Positions 17,873 to 27,421 of a stretch of 64,000 nucleotides of DNA are shown piece after piece. Position 1 is the first letter of the stretch. Each line of letters opens with the position of its first letter. The notes under the pieces were generated by a model. The model worked only from the letters and a program-made list of their open reading frames with translations. It made no database searches and was not told the origin of the DNA. The translations under genes were made by a program, and so were the position numbers. The DNA comes from CAWFFV01 sp963814985 (GTDB lineage: Bacteria; Chloroflexota; Ktedonobacteria; Ktedonobacterales; Ktedonobacteraceae). The stretch is from assembly GCA_963814985.1 (NCBI GenBank), contig CAWFFV010000016.1:1-64000 (forward strand), in the 5' to 3' direction.

Positions 17873-17946
17873 CAATCCAGGGCGTCTCGATCATGAAACG
17901 TCCTGGATTGTGATAAACCTGAGATTGCTGTTCTCAGGTTTTTTTT
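17873..17946 (+). terminator. Rho-independent terminator after the SCO5389-like gene
   Basis: AACCTGAGA (17916-17924), 7-base loop, TCTCAGGTT (17932-17940), then TTTTTT. A second hairpin (CAATCCAGG...CCTGGATTG, about 17874-17910) stands just before it. Confidence 0.85.
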
Positions 17947-18189
17947 GTATGATGTTCAAGAGGCTCTCTTCTGCTTCGAGAGAACGACGTTTTTGGCAAA
18001 AGTTGTCTATATTTACATATTCTCAATGTTTCTTGCGCTCATAATAGACATGGAGTGATTTCTAAGGGAACGACGAAAAAGAGAGACGGCTTTTTCAATT
18101 GCCTCTCTTTGGAAAGGGGATCGCTCCTACGTAATCGTTCAAGATAGCATCTTCTTGCGATGAACAAGAGAGAAGAAAGAAGAGATATC

Positions 18190-18528
18190 ATGAGTCATAC
18201 AACACATCCTGATCACACGCACGTCCACGGCGAGCATTGTGGACATACGGCTATTCGGCATGACGGCCACACTGATTACCTGCATGATGGACATTTGCAC
18301 TCGTCTCATGAGGGACATTATGATGAGCATGCCATCCCTGTCAGCAGTCAGAATCCTGATCAATGTGCACCGACGAGTTGTGCTTGCGGGCATCAGGGCT
18401 GTGGTCATGAGACTATTCCACATGGCAATCATGTTGATTATCTCTATGAAGGACAGCTCCATCATCCCCATGGTGATCATTGTGATAACCACGGGCCTTT
18501 GGAGCTCGCCACAAAAAAGAACACATGA
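18190..18528 (+). CDS. Histidine-rich metal-binding protein
   Basis: 112 residues from ATG 18190. Over a fifth of residues are His, arranged in repeats: HPDHTHVHGEHCGHTAIRHD, GHTDYLHDGHLHSSHEGHY, then a Cys-rich patch CAPTSCACGHQGCGHE and a second HGNHVDYLYEGQLHHPHG. The two halves (H-TDYLHDGHLH and H-VDYLYEGQLH) are diverged copies of one unit. No signal peptide, so it should be cytosolic. It lies upstream of a zinc-type ABC importer, which suggests zinc storage or buffering. Similar His-rich proteins accompany metal transporters, but the exact family is not established here. Confidence 0.75.
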   Translation: MSHTTHPDHTHVHGEHCGHTAIRHDGHTDYLHDGHLHSSHEGHYDEHAIPVSSQNPDQCAPTSCACGHQGCGHETIPHGNHVDYLYEGQLHHPHGDHCDNHGPLELATKKNT

Positions 18529-18638
18529 TCATCCAAAGGTCTCGTCTGGGGTCATGAGCAACTAGACATGGCACGATTTTTGAGGTAAAGTAGCGGCAGC
18601 GACTTCAGGAACAGTTGTGGATGAAAGGACAGCGCTGC

Positions 18639-19817
18639 ATGAGAAGATCCCCTGCCCAATGGAGGTGGATTGTTTCGCATGCGTTCTTACTCCTTTTATT
18701 TTCTCTGTTTGTCTCTCAGCCAGCACACGCCGATGGCGGTGCTCCCAATCTTGCCTATGTCTCAGGAACAGCTCATGGGATCAGCGTCATTGATGTCGGA
18801 GAGGCAAAAGTGACGAAGACGATTCCTCTGGCCGGTGATCCCCACACGATCCTGCTCAGCGTTGATGGTCGTTTTCTCTCTGCCACACAACCTACTGTTG
18901 GGCAGGTCGCTGTCCTCTCAGCCAAAACCGGACGCGTCCTCTGTACGGCGCATCTTCCCGGAGCGCCGACCGTTCTCGCTATGGATCAGGCACTCAATAC
19001 CCTGTATACAGGGGGAAGTGGAGCCAACAGAGTGACAGCACTGGATGCTGGAACCTGTGCGATCCGGCGGATCTTCCAGGTGGAGAGTCCCGTGAACGGG
19101 ATAGCGGTAACAGTCCCAGAGATCACAGCGACCCCCACCCGACAGCACCAACTCCTCTGGGTCGCAGGCACTGATGCCCTGACTGTTTTTGATGATCAGA
19201 CAGGAAAGCGCCTGGGCAGCATTGCGCTGCCAGAAGGTCCCCAGTTTGTCTCAGCGCCACCAGGGAAAATCGTGTACGTGACAACCCGACAAGGAAGTGT
19301 GGACGCCATTGATTTCCAGACGCACAAGGTCTATCAACTCCTCACAGGGGGACAGTTTGGCCCGATGGACTACGACGCACTCACAGGGGAGGTCTACGTC
19401 CCGGATCAGCAACATAACCTGCTGGCAGTCCTTACCCCCATTGACACAGGGATGACGACGCTTCCAAAAGAGCCTGTGCGGGTCATTCACACGGGGGACG
19501 CTCCTGAAACGGTTGCCATTACTGTTGATGGGTTGCTCGGCTTTGTGGCGCTGCGCAATGGCACGGTCATCATGCTCGACCTGCTAAGACGAGAGCAGGT
19601 GTATACCGTCGCCGTTGGTGGAACGCCTCACTTTCTTATCACCGGCCTCTATCCTCCCATCGATGATGTAAAAGCACCACAAAGACCACTCACATCAGAA
19701 TCGTGGTGGGGCATGCTCCACTGGAACATGCTCATCTTCCTCTCGCTGCTGATGTTCGTCATGGTTTTCCTTCTCTGGATGTTTTCCCGCAGCAAAGGAA
19801 GGCGCAACAGGTTGTAG
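18639..19817 (+). CDS. Exported beta-propeller (YncE-like) protein with C-terminal anchor
   Basis: 392 residues from ATG 18639; ATG 18621 is an equally placed alternative. A signal peptide (SHAFLLLLFSLFVSQPAHA) is followed by repeated blades of about 40 residues, such as PNLAYVSGTAHGISVIDVGE and QLLWVAGTDALTVFDDQTGK, of the YVTN/YncE type. The C-terminus has one transmembrane helix (MLIFLSLLMFVMVFLLWMF) and a basic tail, so the propeller faces outward on the membrane. It lies between the His-rich gene and the zinc importer on the same strand. A substrate-binding or scaffold role at the cell surface is possible; no catalytic residues are seen. Confidence 0.75.
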   Translation: MRRSPAQWRWIVSHAFLLLLFSLFVSQPAHADGGAPNLAYVSGTAHGISVIDVGEAKVTKTIPLAGDPHTILLSVDGRFLSATQPTVGQVAVLSAKTGRVLCTAHLPGAPTVLAMDQALNTLYTGGSGANRVTALDAGTCAIRRIFQVESPVNGIAVTVPEITATPTRQHQLLWVAGTDALTVFDDQTGKRLGSIALPEGPQFVSAPPGKIVYVTTRQGSVDAIDFQTHKVYQLLTGGQFGPMDYDALTGEVYVPDQQHNLLAVLTPIDTGMTTLPKEPVRVIHTGDAPETVAITVDGLLGFVALRNGTVIMLDLLRREQVYTVAVGGTPHFLITGLYPPIDDVKAPQRPLTSESWWGMLHWNMLIFLSLLMFVMVFLLWMFSRSKGRRNRL

Positions 19818-19981
19818 GGGTATTTCTATTCCTTGTGTGGGTAGCAGTTTGAAATCCTCAATTATCGCCACACTTGGGGAGATCCCTGATCAGTGATGCG
19901 TTCCATCTGCAAACTCGATCCGTGTCAGGAGTCCTCCCTTTTTGTTGGCTATTCAGCCTTGCTTTCTTTTCCGTCGTACCA

Positions 19982-20046
19982 TGAGATACCATCTCAATGC
20001 TATTGACACATCATCTCATTTGCATTACTATTGAGATAGTGTATCA
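19982..20046 (+). promoter_or_regulatory. Zinc-importer promoter with three Zur-like sites
   Basis: TTGACA (20003-20008), 17 bases, TACTAT (20026-20031). TGAGAT-ACC-ATCTCA (19982-19996) lies upstream, TGAGAT-AGT-GTATCA (20032-20046) directly follows the -10, and a weaker copy TGACAC-ATC-ATCTCA (20004-20018) overlaps the -35. The arrangement is that of a repressed metal-uptake promoter. Zur is inferred from the genes controlled; no Fur-family gene is in the window. Confidence 0.7.
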
Positions 20047-20126
20047 TAGAATGCGTTGCACCGTTCGGGTCTCGCTTCTTTTCTGCTTTCTCGAAGGAGG
20101 AGGCTGTATTTTTCAAGGAGGAACTG

Positions 20127-21068
20127 GTGTTTTTCTCTCGTCTCTTCTCATTCCCGCGTGCCTTTGTTGGTGTCTTGCTGTTGATCTGTCTGACGGTGAC
20201 AGCCTGTGGCACAACCTTTCAAACGACCTCGAATGGGAGCAATCATAGCGGACCTCTTCAGGTCGTCGCAGCGGAAAACTTCTGGGGCAGCATCGCTGCT
20301 CAGGTTGGTGGCAGTCATGTGCATGTCACCAGCATTATCGTTGACCCTAATGCTGACCCCCACAGTTACGAGCCGACCGCTGCTGATGCGCGCACCGTGG
20401 CTCAGGCCCAGTATGTGATCGTCAATGGAGCTGGATACGACCCCTGGGCAGACAAACTCTTGCAAGCCAATCCTGCGAGTGGGCGTAAAGAACTCAACGT
20501 TGGCGATTTCAATGGCAAGCACGAGGGCGATAATCCCCACATGTGGTATAACCCCGACTATGTGACGGCAGTGGTCAACAAGATCCGTGATGATCTCAAG
20601 GCGCTCGATTCCACCGATGCCAGCGTGTTTGATCAGTCGGCGCAGACCTTTCTGACCACTGGTCTCAAGCAGTATCATGATCTGATTGCCACGATCAAGG
20701 CGAAGTATCGTGGCACCCCTGTTGGAGCAACGGAGAGCATCTTTTCCTATCTCTCTCCTGCTCTGGGATTGAACCTCATCACCCCCTACTCTTACCTGAA
20801 AGCCGTCTCCGAAGGAGAAGACATCTCGGCAGCTGATGAAGCGACGGTTGAACAGCAGGTGAGACAAAAGCAGATCAAGGTCTTGATCTACAACTCACAA
20901 AACACCCCAAACAACATCCAGGCGATAATCACTCTGGCCAGGGCCAACAACATTCCAGTGGCAACGATCACTGAGACGCTGACGCCTCAGACGGCCTCGT
21001 TTCAGGACTGGCAATCAGCCCAACTTCAAGGCATTCAAAACGCCCTGGCCAGGGCCACAGGCAAATAA
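20127..21068 (+). CDS. znuA: Zinc/manganese ABC transporter substrate-binding lipoprotein
   Basis: 313 residues from a GTG with AAGGAGG upstream. A lipoprotein signal ends in LTVTAC (Cys at residue 27). The TroA/ZnuA fold is clear: VVAAENFWGSIAAQVGG, the metal ligand segment DPNADPHSYEPTAADA (His 1), GDNPHMWYNPDYVTAVV (His 2), and the late IYNSQNTPNNIQAIITLARA. The third ligand position has Glu in GATESIFSYL, where many ZnuA proteins have His. The acidic/His loop of typical ZnuA is absent, so Zn versus Mn cannot be settled from this gene alone. The neighbouring His-rich protein and Zur-like sites favour Zn. Confidence 0.9.
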   Translation: MFFSRLFSFPRAFVGVLLLICLTVTACGTTFQTTSNGSNHSGPLQVVAAENFWGSIAAQVGGSHVHVTSIIVDPNADPHSYEPTAADARTVAQAQYVIVNGAGYDPWADKLLQANPASGRKELNVGDFNGKHEGDNPHMWYNPDYVTAVVNKIRDDLKALDSTDASVFDQSAQTFLTTGLKQYHDLIATIKAKYRGTPVGATESIFSYLSPALGLNLITPYSYLKAVSEGEDISAADEATVEQQVRQKQIKVLIYNSQNTPNNIQAIITLARANNIPVATITETLTPQTASFQDWQSAQLQGIQNALARATGK

Positions 21069-21113
21069 TCAGCGGGTGGCAGGCGCAGGCCGACCACCCT
21101 GGAAGGAGTTATC

Positions 21114-21986
21114 ATGGTGATGACCGACTCATCATCTCTCACTTCATCTCAACCAGCCGCCGCGCTCCTCCCCCCGGTCATCCAGGTGGAAGGAGCAGCG
21201 ATCACTCTGGGGGGGCGCACGATCTGGCAGGGCGTGGAGCTTGCAGTCCAACCAGGGGAATTCCTGGCCATACTGGGTCCCAATGGCGCGGGCAAATCGA
21301 CCCTGCTGAAAGCCATTCTTGGGTTGCTCCCGCTTACTCGTGGAACGATTTCGGTGTTGGGAAAGCCAGCGAGGCGCGGCAATGCGGCCATCGGCTACGT
21401 GCCACAGCGGCGGCATTTTGACGCCGATGTCCATGTGCGTGGGAGCAGCATTGTCCAGCTCGGGCTGGATGGTCGCAACTGGGGACTCTCCCTGCCATTC
21501 CTCCAACGCAGCAAGGCACGTGAAACCCGCCGCCGTGTCCAGGAGGCTCTTGATCTGGTCGGTGCCACGCTGTATGCCCATCGACCCATTGGAGAACTCT
21601 CTGGTGGAGAGCAGCAGCGCTTGCTCATCGCTCAGGCTCTGGTGCGGCAACCACGCGTCCTGATTCTGGATGAACCGCTGGATAGCCTGGATCTGCGCAA
21701 CCAGCAAGGGATCGCAGGTGTCATCAGAAATGTCAGCCGGAAGACAGGAGCGGCGGTACTGCTCGTGGCCCATGATATCAATCCGATCCTCTCCGCTGTC
21801 GATCGCGTTGTGTACGTTGCGCGTGGGCAGGTGGCAATCGGAACCCCCGAAAAGGTGATTACGACAGAGACTCTTTCGAGCCTCTACGCCACACCGATCG
21901 AAGTTCTGCGAGCGAGCGACGGGCGCATTGTTGTGGTGGGACAGCCAGAAGAGGAGGTCAGCTACCATGCACATCGTCTTCGCTGA
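21114..21986 (+). CDS. znuC: Metal ABC transporter ATP-binding protein
   Basis: 290 residues. Walker A (GPNGAGKST), Q-loop (GYVPQRRHF), signature (LSGGEQQR), Walker B (VLILDEP) and H-loop (VAHD) are all present and in order. The N-terminal 20 residues are Ser/Pro-rich and outside the domain. Second gene of the importer operon, 45 bases after the binding protein; its last 20 bases overlap the first permease. It powers metal uptake across the cytoplasmic membrane. Confidence 0.93.
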   Translation: MVMTDSSSLTSSQPAAALLPPVIQVEGAAITLGGRTIWQGVELAVQPGEFLAILGPNGAGKSTLLKAILGLLPLTRGTISVLGKPARRGNAAIGYVPQRRHFDADVHVRGSSIVQLGLDGRNWGLSLPFLQRSKARETRRRVQEALDLVGATLYAHRPIGELSGGEQQRLLIAQALVRQPRVLILDEPLDSLDLRNQQGIAGVIRNVSRKTGAAVLLVAHDINPILSAVDRVVYVARGQVAIGTPEKVITTETLSSLYATPIEVLRASDGRIVVVGQPEEEVSYHAHRLR

Positions 21987-22887
21987 TACACTCTCACCCT
22001 CCTGGGATCTGATCGCGGATATCCAGATTCTGTTGCATTTTCACTTTATGCAAAACGCCTATCTGGCCGGAACACTCGTGGCCATCACCGCCGGGAGCAT
22101 GGGCTATTTTATGGTGCTACGCAGCCAGAGCTTTGCCGGCCACAGCCTCGCAAACGTTGGTTTTGCAGGGGCGACAGGAGCAGTCCTCTTTGGCATTCCA
22201 TCAGTCGTAGGCCTTTTTGTCGCAGGACTGTGTGCTGCCATCGGGATACAGGCGCTCAATCTGGCGGCTCGTCAGAACCGGCAGAGCGATATCGCGGTTG
22301 GAGCAGTGTTCACAGCCTCGCTGGCCCTGGGCTTTCTTTTCATTCACCTTGCCACAGCGGAATATGCGGCGAATGTGTACAACATCCTGTTCGGCAATGT
22401 CCTGGGAATCAGCGATACGGATGTGAGTACTATTCTCTGGTCCACGCTTGTCCTGCTTGCTATCCTGCTGGTAATCGCCCGACCCTTATGCTTTGCCTCG
22501 CTTGATCCTGATGTCGCGGCGGCCAGCGGCGTGCCGGTTCGTGGTCTGGCCTTTGGGTATCTCGTGCTGTTGGCACTTGTCGTGGCGATAGCAGTGCAGG
22601 TGGTTGGCGTGCTCCTCATTTTCGCGCTTCTGGTGACGCCGGCAGCCATTGCTCAGTATCTAACGACTCGCCCTGGCATGGCGGTGGTCATCGCAGTCGT
22701 GCTGGCCCTCGGCTTCACCTGGCTAGGCCTGGCCGTAGGCTACTTCACTCCTTATCCAGTTGGCTTTTTTATCACGACCTTTGCTTTTGGTACCTATGTC
22801 CTTGTACGTGGTGGACGCTTCGTTCTCGATCGTGTGGAGCAACACCGAGCGCAAATGTCTCTTCGTCGTGTAGGAGGTGCAGCATGA
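21967..22887 (+). CDS. Metal ABC transporter permease (first of two)
   Basis: 306 residues from ATG 21967 (GAGGAGG upstream), overlapping the ATPase gene by 20 bases. ABC-3 family permease with about eight hydrophobic segments; FMQNAYLAGTLVAITAGSMG at the start, the cytosolic coupling region ASLDPDVAAASGVPVRGLAF, and LIFALLVTPAAIAQYL. Its stop overlaps the next permease's start (ATGA). The two permeases differ along their length, so the importer probably has a heterodimeric channel like other Mn/Zn systems with two ABC-3 genes. Confidence 0.9.
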   Translation: MHIVFADTLSPSWDLIADIQILLHFHFMQNAYLAGTLVAITAGSMGYFMVLRSQSFAGHSLANVGFAGATGAVLFGIPSVVGLFVAGLCAAIGIQALNLAARQNRQSDIAVGAVFTASLALGFLFIHLATAEYAANVYNILFGNVLGISDTDVSTILWSTLVLLAILLVIARPLCFASLDPDVAAASGVPVRGLAFGYLVLLALVVAIAVQVVGVLLIFALLVTPAAIAQYLTTRPGMAVVIAVVLALGFTWLGLAVGYFTPYPVGFFITTFAFGTYVLVRGGRFVLDRVEQHRAQMSLRRVGGAA

Positions 22888-23768
22888 GCATGGTCATCGC
22901 GGGAGTGCTTCCTCCCTTCACGCTGAATCTCTGGCAGGATATCCAGGCCATGCTGCAATACGACTTCATGCGGCAGGCCATACTCGCCGGGACAATCTTG
23001 AGTCTTGTGACTGGACTGGTTGGCTATTTTGTCGTGTTGCGCCATCAGGCGTTCGCTGGCGAATCGCTTTCAGATGTGGCCTTCACAGGAGCTTTGGGAG
23101 GTGCAGCGTTCGGCATCAATCCACTTGGCAGCCTGCTGGTGAGCACTATCGTCGTGGGTGTGGCAATGGGGGGATTTGGCGAACGCTTACGTGGACGCGA
23201 TGTAGCTATCGGAACCGTACTCGCCTGGGTGTTAGGCCTTGGGGTTCTCTTCTTGAGTCTCTTCACTACACAGGCCAGTGGAACAGGGACAGGTTTTTCA
23301 GGCGTAACGGTCTTGTTCGGCAACATTCTGGGTATCTCGACAAACCAGGTGCAGACAATCGTCGTCATCAGCGGGTTGGCAATCCTTCTCCTGCTCCTCA
23401 TGGTACGCCCGTTGCTGTTCGCCTCGCTCGATCCAGACGTGGCAGCGGCGCAGGGAGTGCCAGTGCGTCTGCTTGGGTTGGGTTTTATGGTATTGCTGGC
23501 TGTAACCGTGAGTGAAGCCACATTGGCGGTGGGTGCATTGTTGGTGTTTGCGCTGCTGCTGTTGCCCGCCGCTATCGCGCACCAGGTGAGCAGCCGCCCT
23601 GGAGCCTCGCTAGCCCTCTCCGCCGGGCTGGCGGTTGCTATGACCTGGCTTGGCATCGCCATCGGATTTTATACTGGATATCCTAGTAGTGTGTGCATTA
23701 GCCTCCTGGCCTTCGTCAGCTATGTCGCAGTGGTGGGAAGCAGTCATGTGAGGCACAAGCACGGTTGA
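22884..23768 (+). CDS. Metal ABC transporter permease (second of two)
   Basis: 294 residues. ABC-3 permease paralogue of the preceding gene: FMRQAILAGTILSLVTGLVG, then VLRHQAFAGESLSDVAFTGA, the coupling segment ASLDPDVAAAQGVPVRLLGL, and VFALLLLPAAIAHQVSSRPG. Start is set by the ATGA overlap with the first permease. Last gene of the operon; a short His-containing tail (SSHVRHKHG) ends the protein. No clear terminator follows, and the next genes face the other way. Confidence 0.9.
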   Translation: MSMVIAGVLPPFTLNLWQDIQAMLQYDFMRQAILAGTILSLVTGLVGYFVVLRHQAFAGESLSDVAFTGALGGAAFGINPLGSLLVSTIVVGVAMGGFGERLRGRDVAIGTVLAWVLGLGVLFLSLFTTQASGTGTGFSGVTVLFGNILGISTNQVQTIVVISGLAILLLLLMVRPLLFASLDPDVAAAQGVPVRLLGLGFMVLLAVTVSEATLAVGALLVFALLLLPAAIAHQVSSRPGASLALSAGLAVAMTWLGIAIGFYTGYPSSVCISLLAFVSYVAVVGSSHVRHKHG

Positions 23769-23821
23769 GAAACAGATGGAACTCTCCATTGATGGGCTCT
23801 CTGGCAGTCAGGAAACGCCCT

Positions 23822-24073
23822 CTATGATGCGAGTTGTATCTGGAAGGTTCCTGCCAGAGGTGTCTGCCCTGGGCGTTGCACTGACAGGGTGATATCCCAG
23901 ATCCCTGTCATCGTCATGGCTGTCTGCCTGGCGAAGGTCACGGTATAGACAGGATTGGCATAGGGAACCGGGAACAGGAATGTCCCGCCGAAAAAGACAA
24001 CGCCGCTCAAGAGTATGGCAATGAACACCCTGCATGCGTTGCGTTGCAGGATCATTGCCCTTGGTTCTTTCAT
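23822..24073 (-). CDS. Small exported protein with one membrane helix (YtkA/FixH-like context)
   Basis: 83 residues from ATG 24073. A basic start (MKEPRAMILQRNACR) precedes one hydrophobic helix (VFIAILLSGVVFFGGTFLF) and an extracytoplasmic part of about 45 residues (TMTGIWDITLSVQRPGQTPL) that looks like a short beta-strand domain related to YtkA/FixH. It directly follows the CopC-CopD-YtkA gene (13 bases), so it is probably the last gene of that copper operon. Function unknown. Confidence 0.6.
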   Translation of the reverse strand: MKEPRAMILQRNACRVFIAILLSGVVFFGGTFLFPVPYANPVYTVTFARQTAMTMTGIWDITLSVQRPGQTPLAGTFQIQLAS

Positions 24074-24086
24074 CAAACTGCGACCT

Positions 24087-26212
24087 TTATACTGCTGAAA
24101 ATGTAAAGTCATAGAGGAGAAAGGTATTCTGGTTGGGAGGCAACAGACGGACCACGACTCTCCAATGTCCTGCCATTGTCAGGTCACTCTGCCCGCTATA
24201 ACTTCCGGGTGATGATACAGTAGGTTGCAGTTGCGCCGTCTGGGTGCCCATATCCATATCGAGCATCTGGGTCTCGATCAGGATTGCGGCTCCCTTCACG
24301 GGACGTTGTTGTGCATCTTGCACCTTCACGGTAAACGTATTCGTTCCAAAAGAGTCGGGTGTCACCTCTAAACTGAGGATATAGCCAGAACGCTGCTGGG
24401 TCTGCAAGAAAGATCCATGAGATTGACCCCTCCTTGACCCACTGCACTTGTATTTGCTGCTGTCGTGGAAACCGTCAGTGTTCCGGCAAAGGCACTCAAA
24501 AGGGCCACGCAGAGCAAGATGGCGACACCAATCAGTGCCTCTATCTGAAGCCAATCCGTCATCTGCTCCGTAAGTCGCCGCAGACCCCAACGTGATGAGA
24601 TATGCTCCAGGTCTGTGCTCTCATGCGCAGTGGTCTGTACCACCCCGACCGTTTTCACAAAGTCCTTCGTGAGATCTGGATCATTTGGATGTTTCAACAG
24701 CAGGACCAATCGGGAACGCAGGAAGAACGCATGATAGGCGCTGATGACGGCCATAAGGAGAAAGAGGCCGATTTTGATGGTGAGCGTGCGCCCATAAAGC
24801 GTTGTCACAAATTGATCCAGAGAAGTGAGATGGACCGTCGTATTCAGCGAACCTGTAGCCGCCAGCAGGATGACAGTGATCAGAGCCAGCGCACTAAACT
24901 CGGGCAATCCTGCGGCCAACACACGCGCTCGCTGCTGTGTATCCAGCGCGAAAAGTATCGGTACCAGGACTGCCGCGATATAAAAGAGACCTCCCACCCA
25001 GACGGTTGTACCTACGAGATGCAGCACGTCACTGCTCAGTGCGTACCAGAGCTGATAGGTAGGAACAGCGGCGGCATGACCAGAAAGCGCAAAAGCCAGC
25101 AGCAACCCTCCCGCCAGTAGCAACTCTGCTCTGCCGTACCAGGAGCGACATTGCCATCCAGTGACCAGCCGTCGTGGAACAGATGGTATTTCACGAAAGC
25201 TTTCTCCAACGGACGCCCACCAATTGGGAAGCGGTTGGGTTTCGTCGGGAGAGAGAGCAGACGCATCAGGTGAAGCTTCTTTCTGTCTCTCCTCAGCCTG
25301 TGAGGAATAGCCAGCCGACCAGCCGCGTCGGTATGCAAAGAAGATCAAGAGGAGAACGGTCAAGACTCCCCCCTCACGCATCCACCAGAACATCCCAAAG
25401 CGACTTTGAAAAAGAATGACATGCAGGAGTGGGAACGAAATGGCTCCCGACCAGTCACCAGCAAGCTCTGCACTTTGCCCCTGGATGATCCCAATATCCG
25501 CAACGAGCACCAGGAGCAATGCAAAAGGAGCCAGACGTCTGAAGCGATTTGCGGCCATCTTCGATGCTCTGGCGAGGTCCGGGTCACGCTGCTTACCAGG
25601 TGGAAGAATCCACGTTTCCCAGATGATCCCTCCGACCCAGAACGTCATGAACAGCAAGGCAAACCAGGTCATCAGCGTTTGCAAGAGCGTATAGGCATCC
25701 AGATTTGCACTGCCAGCGACCCCGTTGCCAGCCGCTCCAGGAACGTTGCCGGTTGGTAGCACCGATGGGATCGGAGGAACAGTGCCATCTGGCCGCGCGA
25801 TCCGAAAAAGAAAGGAACCCGCTGCAATATGCCCATCAAAAGCCGATTGTGAGCGCCAGACCACGACATACGTTCCCGATGGCAACAAAGGGAGTGTTAC
25901 ACTCATTTCAATGCCATCAGTACTAACCGTGCTATCTTTGTTGTCCACCTCATGATTTGTCGTATCAACGACAACAATGCGCGAGGTCTGTGGAATGAGT
26001 TCTTCGCTGAACCAGATATGCACCTGTTGAGGAGGCGCGTTGAGAACAGCATCAGATGCGGGATCGGTGCGTAGAGGCAGCGCATGGGCTGACGCAATGG
26101 GGATAGATGCGAGAGGGGAAAGACTGAGTATTTCTACTCCTATACTCATGGCAATAACCCACAACAGGAGGCCTTTTCGCGAAGGAATCCACCAGAGCCG
26201 ACACTTCTGCAT
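24087..26212 (-). pseudogene. CopC-CopD-YtkA fusion protein (copper handling), frameshifted near the 3' end
   Basis: Start at ATG 26212. Signal peptide to PIASAHA, then a CopC domain whose mature N-terminus has the copper-binding His (AHALPLRTDPASDAVL) and FDGHIAAGSFLFRI. A CopD membrane domain follows with about eight helices (GHAAAVPTYQLWYALSSDVL, then HLVGTTVWVGGLFYIAAVL). Near 24418 the frame shifts, and a YtkA/FixH-like domain continues in another frame (SLEVTPDSFGTNTFTVKVQD...AGHWRVVVRLLPPNQNTF) to the stop at 24087. The shift falls just before that last domain, so a CopC-CopD protein could still be made. CopC/CopD move copper across or to the membrane; a link to cytochrome oxidase maturation is inferred from the genes at 29-31 kb. 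Confidence 0.8.
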
Positions 26213-26390
26213 AGACGACGATACCCTTTCTTCCAACACTCGTGATCCTGCTCTCTCAACAGACCCAGGATAATGAGAGAGAATGAAATGTTTCTTCAGA
26301 GGAAACATAGTAGACAGAGCCTCTTAACGAGAAGTCTTCACCCTGTCTACTGTATTGCAAACCCCGTGTCCATGCTTTCAGACAAGGAGA

Positions 26391-27062
26391 CTAGGTGCGC
26401 GTCTTTGTCTCAGGTACCGTTCCAGCAGGAGCAATCTGGTTCCCTCGGCGGGCAAACAGCCACGTTGCAAGTCCTCCGATAACCAGCCCACCAGCCCCGA
26501 TCAGGATTGCTCCCCAGAGAGGAATGCCTGATGGAGACGAGGTCGTTGAGGAGGAGGACATTGAGGACATCGACCCCATACTCCCACCATTGATCATCCC
26601 TTTGAGCATAGGACTGATATTCACGAAGAAGCGGAAACTCCCACTATCGTGATGGCCCTCTACGGCTGAAACCGTGTGCCAGTTCACGACATAAATCTCT
26701 GATCCGTCGGATTTCATGCTCACCGTCATCGTTTTGAGATCAGCACGATCTACCTGTGCAGGGGCGGTACTTATCAGTTTACCGTCAACGTCGTAGATGG
26801 TAATGTCGCTCCCTGCTGGATCAACATTCTCGGAGAAGTGAATTGTGACGGTTGTTGGAGCTTTTGCCAACTGTGCATTCGTGCCGGGATCAGAGCTCAC
26901 ATATTCAGCATGCGCCAGAGCAATCCCCGGAGAAACCAGCAGGAAAACAATTCCAATGAGGAGCGCAGACACACCTGAGAGAGTCCAGTGAACTCTTTTC
27001 CTGCCCTGGGAGTTATCAGGGCTGAACGTGCTGTGTGGTAAAAAATAAGTGCATCTTTTCAT
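26391..27062 (-). CDS. CopC-domain protein, membrane anchored
   Basis: 223 residues from ATG 27062 with AGGAGG upstream. Signal peptide ends at GIALAHA; the mature start HAEYVSSDPG holds the CopC N-terminal copper ligand, and VEGHHDSGSFRFFV the second His site. A Met/Ser/Gly linker (GGSMGSMSSMSSSS), possibly also copper-binding, leads to a C-terminal helix (AILIGAGGLVIGGLATWLFA). It should sit on the outer face of the membrane. A TCCCTATTTTT-type motif lies about 130 bases upstream of the start, as for other copper genes here. Confidence 0.9.
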   Translation of the reverse strand: MKRCTYFLPHSTFSPDNSQGRKRVHWTLSGVSALLIGIVFLLVSPGIALAHAEYVSSDPGTNAQLAKAPTTVTIHFSENVDPAGSDITIYDVDGKLISTAPAQVDRADLKTMTVSMKSDGSEIYVVNWHTVSAVEGHHDSGSFRFFVNISPMLKGMINGGSMGSMSSMSSSSTTSSPSGIPLWGAILIGAGGLVIGGLATWLFARRGNQIAPAGTVPETKTRT

Positions 27063-27188
27063 AACGTTTAACCTCCTTATGGTACTTGCAATAGGAAGTG
27101 CCGATACATGCAATTATCAACATACATGAAAACAATTTACTGACCGGAGTAGCATACGGTACAAGATTTTGTCTGTCTATTGGGATGT

Positions 27189-27258
27189 ATCCCTATTTTT
27201 TACAGTAAGGTATGCTGATCTTCCACACGATGCATAGGGGCATCGTGTGGAAGATCAG
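27189..27258 (-). promoter_or_regulatory. Copper-region motif and a 19-bp perfect hairpin
   Basis: ATCCCTATTTTT (27189-27200), read as AAAAATAGGGAT toward the CopC gene, is one of several copies in the copper region. Next to it, 27215-27233 and 27240-27258 are exact 19-bp inverted complements around the loop ATAGGG. There is no T-run on either side, so operator or mRNA processing/termination by hairpin alone are both possible. Confidence 0.5.
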
Positions 27259-27330
27259 TGTGGAGCCAGTGCTTCACCAGGGCAATCTGTCGTCGTTCCA
27301 CGTGCTGTGAACCAGAGGTTGCCACCTGCA

Positions 27331-27421
27331 TCAAAAACCAGTCCATAAGGAAGCCGCTACGACAAAAGCAGCTGCAAGGATCAGCACAAAAAATATCGTC
27401 CTTGACCTTGAATAATCCCAT
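27331..27421 (-). pseudogene. Tiny single-helix membrane protein, one-base frameshift
   Basis: The ATG at 27421 overlaps the stop of the YtkA-like gene (TGATG). It starts MGLFKVK, and one base out of frame continues TIFFVLILAAAFVVAASLWT to a stop at 27331. Dropping one G in AAGGACG gives a 29-residue single-helix protein. The coupling and helix are suggestive, but the call is tentative. Confidence 0.35.

Noticed and set aside
20148..20867. A 239-codon minus-strand frame
   Set aside because: Shadow of the ZnuA-like gene, whose plus-strand protein has a lipobox and metal ligands.
21144..21974. A 276-codon minus-strand frame
   Set aside because: Shadow of the ABC ATPase gene with complete Walker motifs on the plus strand.
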